The translations under genes were made by a program, and so were the position numbers. From VYFG01 sp965203365 (GTDB lineage: Bacteria > Pseudomonadota > Gammaproteobacteria > Arenicellales > Poriferihabitantaceae), in the NCBI GenBank assembly GCA_965203365.1, contig OZ241878.1, forward strand, positions 992,001 through 1,056,000: a stretch of 64,000 bases of DNA, read 5' to 3'. Below are positions 35,186 to 43,794 of the stretch, in pieces (the first letter of the stretch is position 1; every line of letters starts with the position of its first letter). The notes beneath the pieces are model-generated. The model saw only the letters and a program-made list of their open reading frames with translations, was not told where the DNA came from and searched no databases.

Positions 35186-36508
35186 TCACGATGACCCCAT
35201 GTAATGCCACTGTCCACGGTATTCGCTCCTGGATTCCAACCAGCCACGGTCCTCGGGTGACATGAACAACTGGAGTAGGCAGGCGCCGGTTTCATCAAAA
35301 GACTCCCCGGTGACTTCACAACGCCGGTACAACTGGGCGCGCAATGCCCCATTGTCGGCCGACACACAAATCTCCCGATGACGATAATCAACACCCAACT
35401 GTTCGGCCAGTGAGGTCAGCAAGTCGTCAATACCCTCACCCGTCAAGGCGGAAACGCGAACATGACCCGGATGACTGCATCGACATATGTCGACAGAGGA
35501 CGCAGTATCCATCCGATCAATTTTATTGTGGACAATGATTCGCGGCACTTGGGCAGCCCCGATCTCATCCAGCACCTCAATGACCGTTTCCAGCAGGACA
35601 TCATGATCCGGATCAGACAGATCATTGATCAGCAACAGGCAGGACGCACTGCTCACTTCTTCCAAGGTGCTGTGGAATGCGGCCACCAAGTTATGAGGAA
35701 GACCACGAACGAAACCCACGGTATCCGACAAGACAATCGGCCCCAACCCTGGCAGATCCAGTCGGCGCATCGTCGGGTCCAGTGTCGCAAACATCTGGTT
35801 TGCCGTCAGCACCCCCGCACCGGTCAGACGATTGAACAGGGATGACTTGCCAGCATTGGTATAGCCCACCAAAGACACCGTCGGAATGGGTGTGCGGTGT
35901 CGCGACCGACGACGCAAGCGACGTTGAGATTCCACCTTCTGCAGCCGCCGAGTCAGGGTCTTGATGCGCATGCCGATCAATCGTCGGTCAGTCTCCAACT
36001 GCGTCTCCCCGGGACCACGCAAGCCAATCCCGCCTTTTTGACGTTCAAGGTGTGTCCATCCGCGCACCAGTCTCGTCGACAAATGGCTCAATTGTGCCAG
36101 TTCAACCTGTAACTTTCCCTCACGGGTCGTCGCCCGCTGGGCAAAGATATCAAGGATCAACCCGGTGCGGTCCAGCACCCGACAGCACAACAACTTTTCA
36201 AGATTTCGTTCCTGTACCGGACTCAATGCATGATCAAAAATCACCAAGTCTGCCTGAACGGTTGAGACCAGATCCGCCAATTCCTCGACTTTACCTTTCC
36301 CGATGAAGGTTGCCGAGACAGGACGGGATCTCTCCGTGAAGAGTTTTCCAACTACCGCAGCACCCGCCGCGACCGCCAACTCCCCCAGCTCGCGCAACTG
36401 ATCACATTCCAATCCGTTGCCTGACGCCAGCTGTTGAACCAGTACCACCCCCTGGGTGACTGGACCCGCATCATGAAAGTCATATCTTGTGGTGAGTCTG
36501 TTACCCAT
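35186..36508 (-). CDS. hflX: GTPase HflX (ribosome splitting)
   Basis: Ribosome-associated GTPase of 440 residues. An HflX N-terminal nucleotide-binding domain (FIGKGKVEELA, IFDHALSPVQERNLE) and the glycine-rich linker GIGLRGPGETQLETDRR come first. Next is the G domain: G1 GYTNAGKSSL near 210, G3 DTVGFV, G4 HNKID. The C-terminal domain is complete. It follows hfq with a 116-base gap, the normal hfq-hflX order. Confidence 0.95.
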   Translation of the reverse strand: MGNRLTTRYDFHDAGPVTQGVVLVQQLASGNGLECDQLRELGELAVAAGAAVVGKLFTERSRPVSATFIGKGKVEELADLVSTVQADLVIFDHALSPVQERNLEKLLCCRVLDRTGLILDIFAQRATTREGKLQVELAQLSHLSTRLVRGWTHLERQKGGIGLRGPGETQLETDRRLIGMRIKTLTRRLQKVESQRRLRRRSRHRTPIPTVSLVGYTNAGKSSLFNRLTGAGVLTANQMFATLDPTMRRLDLPGLGPIVLSDTVGFVRGLPHNLVAAFHSTLEEVSSASCLLLINDLSDPDHDVLLETVIEVLDEIGAAQVPRIIVHNKIDRMDTASSVDICRCSHPGHVRVSALTGEGIDDLLTSLAEQLGVDYRHREICVSADNGALRAQLYRRCEVTGESFDETGACLLQLFMSPEDRGWLESRSEYRGQWHYMGSS

Positions 36509-36624
36509 GGCTTATCGGGAACGTCACCTCACGACTCAGCCCACGAGTCCATTCCAGCGATTTCGTACCTTGCCATCTTGAGAGGGTTAGTGGATGGCCA
36601 TCGCGCCAAACCCACATCCGCTCC

Positions 36625-36912
36625 TCATCGATACAGTTGGTTATCTTGGGGAGGGGAAATCTGATCGTAGTCACTCTCGCTGGGATTCTCATGGGGGATT
36701 CTTACCGGACGAGAAGGAACAACGGTGGAAATGGCATGTTTGTAGATCATCTGATTCACACTGTTGCGTAGCAAAACCACAAATTGATCGAAAGACTCGA
36801 TCTGGCCCTGCAGTTTGATCCCGTTGACCAGAAAAATGGAGACAGGAATTCTTTCTCTGCGCAGTATGTTCAGAAATGGATCCTGTAATGCGGTTCCTTT
36901 GTTTTGTGCCAT
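36625..36912 (-). CDS. hfq: RNA chaperone Hfq
   Basis: Sm-like RNA chaperone, 95 residues. MAQNKGTALQDPFLNILRRE through VSIFLVNGIKLQGQIESFDQFVVLL and the Sm2 motif YKHAIST are canonical. A short acidic/hydrophilic tail ends the protein. ATG at 36912 is the conserved start; the frame opens five codons earlier. miaA, its usual upstream partner, is displaced to 48.7 kb by the insertion described under findings. Confidence 0.96.
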   Translation of the reverse strand: MAQNKGTALQDPFLNILRRERIPVSIFLVNGIKLQGQIESFDQFVVLLRNSVNQMIYKHAISTVVPSRPVRIPHENPSESDYDQISPPQDNQLYR

Positions 36913-37855
36913 GGTTTGTACCCTCAATTTATTGTTGGATCCGGCTCACGCGGATCAAAATCTGGATTGTTATTGATTAAGCCGCCTGAGGCAATCAGGA
37001 GTGATATCTTCGCATATCTGGATGGATTGGTGAACGAATAAAATCTGCTGATTCGCGAAAATTCAGGGGTCAAATTCGATAAACAATCCCGGCGGGCATT
37101 CAAATCACAACATCTCTGGACAGCGGGTCCACCCATCTGCCCGTCACCAGAAACCGAAAGCGGCAGTGGAATCCGGCAAAGCCAATTCGTTTTCGCCACC
37201 TTGCTGTGGGTCTGGCTTGCCGGGCCATGCTTTGTCAGGACGGATCAAAGAGCGATTTGTCAGTGAATGGTCATTGACCCCTTTTCTTGACAGTGGCGCC
37301 AAGCGGCCGGAGATCAATCGATCGCATACCCCCCCCCACCCCATGATCGGAGTTGGTCATTTTCGTGTGTTTTCAGCTAAACACTGGTATACATATCAAT
37401 GGTTTACTGAATCAATCATGAAACATGTGTCAGCACCACCTGTCCCATCCACCGCAGAGGGCATCTCGTGAATGGGTCCAAGGCCTCCGGTTCATCTTCG
37501 AGATTCCGGCCCGGTCAATCCATCCCGACATCAATACTTCAGCATCATGCGTCCGGCGATTACTTGGTGATCGCCTAGCTCAAGAGCTCGCAGACCATCT
37601 TTGACCCGTTCGGTACGGACAATATATGCCTGCAAACAATCAGTGTGGATTCGCATTCGGCATTAGGATGGAACACCACAGTCCTTCAGCCATTTGGCAG
37701 GCGTTGGTTACCATGACAAGACCTCCTGCGTGCCGAATCACAATCCCTGTGCGAACCTCAGCTTTCAAGGGAGTGGAGTTCGAATAAATCGCCTGATTAC
37801 TGATTAGTTGAATATAAGTTCTTATTATATTGTTTTTAAATGAATTATTAGTATT
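36913..37855. other. Intergenic region upstream of hfq
   Basis: About 940 bases with no confidently supported gene. It holds a C9 run at 37329-37337 and a possible tiny gene on - (ATG at 37714 behind AGGAGG). AT-rich sequence precedes the YhaN-like stop near 37800-37855. The hfq promoter presumably lies here, since its usual upstream gene miaA is absent. Confidence 0.45.
37642..37714 (-). pseudogene. Possible small ORF or decayed short gene with strong ribosome site
   Basis: On - an ATG at 37714 is preceded by a perfect AGGAGG at about 7 bases, far better than most real genes here. The frame gives only 24 residues (MVTNACQMAEGLWCSI, then LMPNANPH). In the adjoining frame a further ~43-residue stretch (from MRIHTDCLQAYIVRTERV to a final AGRMMLKY) continues to a stop near 37535. 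Either a leader peptide or a small gene broken by a frameshift would fit. No family recognised. Confidence 0.3.
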
Positions 37856-40800
37856 CTACAACTCATGTACTTGCACCGATTCATTCAACTGCTTCGACTG
37901 CTCGACCACTTGCAAATGATGGGTAAACAGGATCACTTGTGTCTTTTTCGCCAATTCGGCCAAGGCATTCAATGCCGCTTGTGAACGCGCATCATCGAAA
38001 TCCACCAAAATATCATCCACAATGAACGGCATGGGTTCTGCGCTGTCCATATATTTCTCAAGAGAGGCCAGCCGCAACGCCAGATACAGCTGATCCCGCG
38101 TCCCAGAGCTCATCCCTTCCACATGCACGCATTTTCCCCCTGGGCGAATACCGGCAAGAACCGGCTCATCCTTTTCATTGAAATCGGTCATCAACTGATC
38201 AAAAGACCCCCGTGTCAGTGCAGAAAAATGGTCACTGGCCCGACTGAGGAGGGGCCCCTGGTTTTCCTTGCGGTAGTGCTCAATCTGACTACGCAGGATC
38301 CGTCCTGCCAGTTTGACCTGTACGTAGCGCTCAGCACTTGATCGGATGCGGGCGAGCATCGCCTGGACTTGGTCGGCGAGCAGTGCCGCCTGATCGCGAC
38401 CATCCATGAGTTCCAACTCCCTTTCCTCACGCCCTTTTGTTCTCGCCAGCTCGGTCTGTCTGGGTTCAAGCTCATCCAAAATCTCATGCTGCAACTGTGA
38501 GATTCGTCCGGGCAGACGATCCGGATCCATCCCCTCCGTCTGCGCCTCCAGTTCATCAATGGTAGCCCCCTCACCGGTTTCCAGCATCTCATTCTCGATC
38601 GCAGCGACGGCCTCTTGGGTTCGACGAAAATCAGCCGAACGATTTTCCGCCTCTTCAAGATCATTATGTGTGTCACATTGGGCTTCTTCACATAACGCAT
38701 CCAGCCGACGTGTCATAGTCTCAATAGAGGCCTTCGAGGCTTGTATCTCCTGTGTCGCCTGTTCGATCTGTTCTTCAATCTGTTGTCGTTTTGTCTGATT
38801 TAATCGGTTATCCAACAACAGCGAATGGATGCGCACGGCGGTATCATCCGCAGGCCCATCGATTAGTTCCGGGGCAATGGTACCGACCATAGCCTTTACC
38901 TGAGCGTCGAATGTCGCCGCATCTTCATCAATGGCATTGATGCGAATTTGCAGTTTTTCGGCTTCGTCTTGTTTCGAGAACAACAATCTAAGCCGTTCAA
39001 TGAAATCATCAACCTCCGACGGTGAGCTCTCAGAATGAAGACCCAGGCTCTGCATCAAATCACTCCACTGCGATTTCCATGACTCAAGGGACTTCACGGC
39101 CAATTGATGTTCTTTGTTCAACGAATCCACCTCAGATTCCCGATTCTTCACCTCCTTGCTCAGCTGCTCATATTGTCGTTGGGATTCATCCATCTGGCTG
39201 GCCAAGGCCTCGCATTCCAAGAGGACCGTTTCAATCTCTTGCGACGTAGAGTGCGCTTTGCCCAGTTTCGCCTGCTGGTCATTAAGCTGTTCGATGTGCC
39301 GGGTGCGATTCTGCTCCAACTCATCGACTTCCCGACGGGACGCACTGACGCCTCCCACCCGATCCCGTAGTGGCTCAAACTGATCCAGCCAGGCACGCAT
39401 TTCACGAGGAGGACATGGGTCAATTCGACAAGGAGCCCACAAGGCCTTCCACTCCTCATTCAATTGAGTTTGCCTGACATCCAATGCGTCCAGTTGCCCC
39501 GCAATCTGTTGGATTTGCCGCTGACCCCCCTCCTGTTTGGCTACGAGACCCGCCAACATATGGACTCGATCAGCTTCACGTCGCAAACGGTCAGATAATT
39601 CATCCGCATTCGCCATGTAGTTTTCGAAGACATCCGGCAATGCGCCTTCGAGCCGGAGTTCGTCCGCTTCCGCCGACACATCCTCACCCTCCACCCACTG
39701 ACGGCGCAGCAATCGCCATGCGACATCACGCTCGGACCGGGTAGCGACGAGAGCCGACTCGGTCGGCACCTCTCCGGCCCGTTCGATTTCATCCAGTCTC
39801 TGCCGGGCATCTCGCAGGGTCTCATTGAGCTCATCCTTTTTCTCTTCAAGACGCTGCCTGTGATTCGAGAGTTTGTCATAATTCACTTCAAATCGATGGA
39901 CACTCTCCTGATTGGGCAATGGCAAGCTGGGCACCTCTTCCAGTTTCCCTTCCCATAAAGTGAGTCGGGCAAGACCCTCCGCACACTCGACCTGCAAAGC
40001 TGCAAGTTCGCTGTGGGCAGACCGGATCGAATCATCCATTTGACCGGTTTTCCTGGCCGCCACAATAGCCCGGTGTAACCCCTTTGTGTTACCAGATATG
40101 GGAATGGCATCGCGTTCCTTGAGAACCAAATCAAGTCGCTTCCGGTTCTCACGCAGACTGACTTCAGCTTGGTTTATCCGGGCATTCAGCCCAGCGTATT
40201 TGCTTGCCAACTCGGCAATGGTTTGTCGCCGACCCAATATGGAGCGCAACCGTCCACTGGATTTCAGTTCGAAATCGGGACGAGTTTCTTTGAGGATCGA
40301 ACCGGCATCGGTCAACAATTGCCGGGATTCCGCTTCAAGATGCGGTCGGTCCTGCAATGCTTTTCGATGACTGCCCAGACGAGCATGGAGTTCTTCAATC
40401 TTCTCGGCCTGCTCCAGCAATGCCGTGTTGATTGCCAGCCCTTCAAGCCGTTGCTGCAATCCTTCGAGACGAGGAGTGGTCTTGTCAACGATGGCCTGAT
40501 CGGTCTCCAGCGCATGCACTGCTTGCTGGTGACGGTCAGTAAAGTCATCTGGCAGCAGGACCACATCACCCAACCGTTCCAAATGCTGAAGTAGCTCACG
40601 ACGTCGAGCCAACTTTGGCAGCACGCGCTGGATTCGTTGCAAACGATGCACCTCGTTGCGTTTGTCCGACAAGTCGGATCGAATGGTTTCCAACACCTTG
40701 GTGGTTCGTTCTACAGCCCGACGACACTCATTCCACGCTCTGGATGAAAGCGAGCACTCCCTGATCTCTTTGGTGGAATCTGCATAACATTTCAATGCGG

Positions 40801-41344
40801 AATTGATCGTCGACGTAGAACCTCGGGGCTTGAAAAGACCAGTCGCTTCCTCGTCAAGCTCTGTGAGGACGGTGTGTAGTACGCGACTGCCGAGCGCGGC
40901 TGAAAAAAGTGCCTGTCCAATATCTCCCCTCTGCTCGAGAATCGCTTGCCCTCCTTGCACCAGTGCCGGGTGGTCAATTCCAAAAAGCGTTTCAAAAAGA
41001 TCCCTCGTCACGCCCTGAAGAAAAGGCACCAGGGCCTGTTCGTTAAGCAACTCACCCGACGACATCAATAATGTGTTTTTTCGGCCTTTGCGTCGAACGA
41101 ACGTCAGTTCCTGTCCGTCGCTTGTCTGCAGAGTTCCGCGGATGCGCAACTTGTCGTTGGCATGAAGAAAATTGTCGAGTGTCCGTTCATCAATTCCGTA
41201 TAGCAGGGCTTTGAGACCTCGCAAGGACGCACTTTTGCCAGCCTCATTCGGTCCATAGACAATATGCAGGCCATTGTCACTCAAAGCCAAGACCCGATCG
41301 GTGAAAGGGCCAAAGGCGACCAGATGCAATTCCTTGATTCTCAT
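37856..41344 (-). CDS. YhaN/SbcC-like DNA-repair ATPase
   Basis: SMC/Rad50-like ATPase of 1162 residues, YhaN family. Walker A (VYGPNEAGKSASLRG) is near residue 32. Long coiled-coil segments rich in Glu/Gln/Arg run from ~180 to ~1000. At the C-terminus an ABC-like signature (SSGTRDQLYLALRLA) is followed by Walker B (PFIVDDILVDFDD) and THHLQ. It lies 7 bases after the nuclease gene, with which it should form an SbcCD/Mre11-Rad50-like complex acting on DNA ends. It sits in the insertion between miaA and hfq. Confidence 0.88.
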   Translation of the reverse strand: MRIKELHLVAFGPFTDRVLALSDNGLHIVYGPNEAGKSASLRGLKALLYGIDERTLDNFLHANDKLRIRGTLQTSDGQELTFVRRKGRKNTLLMSSGELLNEQALVPFLQGVTRDLFETLFGIDHPALVQGGQAILEQRGDIGQALFSAALGSRVLHTVLTELDEEATGLFKPRGSTSTINSALKCYADSTKEIRECSLSSRAWNECRRAVERTTKVLETIRSDLSDKRNEVHRLQRIQRVLPKLARRRELLQHLERLGDVVLLPDDFTDRHQQAVHALETDQAIVDKTTPRLEGLQQRLEGLAINTALLEQAEKIEELHARLGSHRKALQDRPHLEAESRQLLTDAGSILKETRPDFELKSSGRLRSILGRRQTIAELASKYAGLNARINQAEVSLRENRKRLDLVLKERDAIPISGNTKGLHRAIVAARKTGQMDDSIRSAHSELAALQVECAEGLARLTLWEGKLEEVPSLPLPNQESVHRFEVNYDKLSNHRQRLEEKKDELNETLRDARQRLDEIERAGEVPTESALVATRSERDVAWRLLRRQWVEGEDVSAEADELRLEGALPDVFENYMANADELSDRLRREADRVHMLAGLVAKQEGGQRQIQQIAGQLDALDVRQTQLNEEWKALWAPCRIDPCPPREMRAWLDQFEPLRDRVGGVSASRREVDELEQNRTRHIEQLNDQQAKLGKAHSTSQEIETVLLECEALASQMDESQRQYEQLSKEVKNRESEVDSLNKEHQLAVKSLESWKSQWSDLMQSLGLHSESSPSEVDDFIERLRLLFSKQDEAEKLQIRINAIDEDAATFDAQVKAMVGTIAPELIDGPADDTAVRIHSLLLDNRLNQTKRQQIEEQIEQATQEIQASKASIETMTRRLDALCEEAQCDTHNDLEEAENRSADFRRTQEAVAAIENEMLETGEGATIDELEAQTEGMDPDRLPGRISQLQHEILDELEPRQTELARTKGREERELELMDGRDQAALLADQVQAMLARIRSSAERYVQVKLAGRILRSQIEHYRKENQGPLLSRASDHFSALTRGSFDQLMTDFNEKDEPVLAGIRPGGKCVHVEGMSSGTRDQLYLALRLASLEKYMDSAEPMPFIVDDILVDFDDARSQAALNALAELAKKTQVILFTHHLQVVEQSKQLNESVQVHEL

Positions 41345-41351
41345 CCTGACT

Positions 41352-42614
41352 TCAGGTCCCTTGTTTCGTCGTTAGCAATCGGTTGACGAGAAGCTCTTTG
41401 ACATCTTCCAATGCCTCTTGGAGTATTTCCGGTCGGGTCGGGTCATAGGGGTTGTCACCACCAAGCAGTTCGGCCGGGAGCTTCTGACGAAGCTTGAGCA
41501 AATCATCGGCGAGTTCAGCCTGAGTCATGGAGTCCAGATCCATATCACGGATAGCCTGCAGCAAGCCGCCGAGGGCGTCATCACGTTCAGGTATATCCTC
41601 AGACGATATGGATGGACTTGTCTTGATGGAAACCTTTTCCAGCCAAACCCCTGCACCACCCAACCCTGTGGCCAAAGCGCGGTACTCCTGGATCCAGTGC
41701 TCACGATCTACAGACAATGACGAATGAGCCGCACAAGCACCTTGCAATACCAGGCGTACAGCCACCAGTCGCCCTTTGGCAGCCTCTGCTGCTGACTGCA
41801 GACCCTCGCGCACCTGTTCATAAATCTCGTCAACCGACTCGCTGGCAGAGATATCCAACTCACAAAGTGCCCAACGCATCACATCCAGGTCATGGTGTTC
41901 AACTGACGAGATCGCTCCGTACTCGACCGATACCACGGTGCAGCCTTTAGGTCCCGACTCACGGATATGTCGTCCCTGGATATTTCCCGGAAAAACGATC
42001 CAAGGATCCTGACTGACCACTTCACGTTGATGAACATGTCCGAGAGCCCAATACTGATATCCTTTGGATCGGAGTCCATCAACTGAGCATGGTGCGTAGG
42101 GTTCATGGCCCGGCTTACCATCCAGACATGTGTGCAGCAGGCCGATGTTGAAATACATGGGGTCACCCTGATGGTAGGCCTGAGACAGGTCATCTGTGAC
42201 CGCCCGGGTCGCGAAGCCTTGGCCATAGATCGCGACATTCATGTCTTCCAGTACCACCTTTTCCGGTTGCTGGGTAGAAAATAAGGTGACATTGTCCGGC
42301 AACCGGAGGTGCTTGGTGATTTGGCTGGCGGCATCGTGATTGCCCGCGACGATGAAGACCCGGATACCGGCCTCGTGCAGTCTTCCCATCCGCTCTACAA
42401 AATAGAGGCCTGTGTTGTAGTCTTTCCAGTCACCATCATACAGGTCTCCGACCAACAGCACGAATGCCACTTGTTCGTTGATTGCCAAATTGATCAGGTT
42501 GTCAAAGGCTCGTCGCGTCGCACTGCGGATTTGATCCACGGGAGCGCCTTCATAGCGCTCCAGGCCATGAAGGGGACTATCAAGATGAATGTCAGCAGCA
42601 TGCAGGAACTTCAC
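41352..42614 (-). CDS. YhaO/SbcD-like metallophosphoesterase (DNA nuclease)
   Basis: Calcineurin-like phosphoesterase, 420 residues, partner of the YhaN-like ATPase. All metal-binding blocks are present: FLHAADIHLDSPL, LLVGDLYDGDW, VAGNHDAASQ, LLHTCLDG and ALGHVHQRE. The C-terminal half is the YhaO-type ATPase-binding region. It is first in the two-gene unit, reading away from an IS30 remnant whose end lies ~125 bases upstream. Role in double-strand-end processing is inferred from the family. Confidence 0.88.
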   Translation of the reverse strand: MKFLHAADIHLDSPLHGLERYEGAPVDQIRSATRRAFDNLINLAINEQVAFVLLVGDLYDGDWKDYNTGLYFVERMGRLHEAGIRVFIVAGNHDAASQITKHLRLPDNVTLFSTQQPEKVVLEDMNVAIYGQGFATRAVTDDLSQAYHQGDPMYFNIGLLHTCLDGKPGHEPYAPCSVDGLRSKGYQYWALGHVHQREVVSQDPWIVFPGNIQGRHIRESGPKGCTVVSVEYGAISSVEHHDLDVMRWALCELDISASESVDEIYEQVREGLQSAAEAAKGRLVAVRLVLQGACAAHSSLSVDREHWIQEYRALATGLGGAGVWLEKVSIKTSPSISSEDIPERDDALGGLLQAIRDMDLDSMTQAELADDLLKLRQKLPAELLGGDNPYDPTRPEILQEALEDVKELLVNRLLTTKQGT

Positions 42615-42737
42615 GGGTCTACCCTTGTCATCTCATTTTGTCAATTCAACATTTGATTCTGCGAGAGCATCTTTCATCATCATCTCATTATGAGCTAAGT
42701 GTCTGACATTTCAAGAATTGTATGCACCACATTCAAG

Positions 42738-43769
42738 CCCCGTGCCACTCCGAAGTGCAACACTTAGGCCCGTCTCCTGATCGCCTGAGGTAAGCGGATT
42801 CCAGCGGGCCAGATGATGGCAGACATCTCAGTTGAAGAACAACTGGAGAACTGTCATGCCGAATGACTACCATCACCTGACCCACCCGGAAAGATCGCCC
42901 ATTTTCGCTCTCAAGTCCACCAGTCGACCCCTGCGGCAGGTCGCCACGCAGTTCGGACATCACGTAGCATGATTTTTCGGGAGCTGACGCGCCATTGCGG
43001 CCAGCGGGGAGATCGACATCAGCCAGCCCAGGGCTAGGCGACGGACCGGCACTGGACAGCTTCTTCCGTGCTAAGCCAGATGACCCTGGAGCACTGGGCG
43101 ATGGTGGAAGCGTGGTGGCGGGCCGGCTGGAACCGGTGGGAGGGAAGACCGCGGCGGCCGTGACCGAATCCATCGGGCAGCGGATGGTCCCCTTCCACAA
43201 CCGGGTGCACCCTGGCACGGCGGACAACAGCAGGGAGTTTGCCAGACACCAAGAGATCGCTGAAGCGCTGGGAGCCGACTTGGACTTTGCCACCCCCGAT
43301 CCCTCCTGATAGTGAGGCCTGAAAGAGCAGACCCATGGCCGGGTACGCCAGGACTTTCCGAAAGGGACGGACTTACGTCAGGTGACGCCGGCCCAGGTTC
43401 GGGCGGTAGAGGAGCGGATCAACCGCCGATCCCGGAAAGGGCTGGGGTATCGGACCCCAACGGAGGTGTTCGCCGAGATCCCGGGGCCGCCCTGAAGGCG
43501 GTCATTCCTCGTTCATCCCCCCTTCCGAAAGCCCGTATTCGACGGGCCAGGTCCCGCTCGGCCGACACCCGTCCGAAACGGCTCGAGTTGGCCCTTGCGT
43601 CGTGAAATCGCTTCTGTCAGACTCCTTGGAGTCGAGACGGATGCCATTGATGACCGAAATCAGCCCCTGGGAGGGCTGATTTTTCCGGTTGCCGCCCCGC
43701 TCCCTTCATTCGGAGGATGCCCTCATTCCGGGAGCGTGGCGAGTGTTGCACTTCGGAGTGGGAGTGGGG
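42738..43769 (+). mobile_element. IS30-family remnant, copy B (internal deletion)
   Basis: Both ends are present: left repeat CCCCGTGCCACTCCGAAGTG and right end reading GTTGCACTTCGGAGTGGG before GGGG. The transposase is broken. N-terminal sequence runs to WWRAGWNRW near 43137, then jumps directly to EGKTAAAVTESI, losing ~330 bases including the first catalytic Asp. Further frameshifts follow (TADNSREFARHQEIAEALG, then INRRSRKGLGYRTPTEVF in another frame). It is immobile on its own. Its right end abuts the restriction-modification gene, whose TTG start is only 26 bases beyond. Confidence 0.82.
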
Positions 43770-43794
43770 AGATCTTAAATCGCAGGAGAATTCA

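Noticed and set aside
37329..37337. C9 run upstream of hfq as a phase-variation tract
   Set aside because: Non-coding, about 420 bases from hfq, no promoter boxes around it; too weak to claim alone.
43717..43794. ATG at 43717 as the start of the type ISP enzyme
   Set aside because: Those codons lie inside the IS30 right end and have no family similarity; the TTG at 43795 has a good ribosome site.
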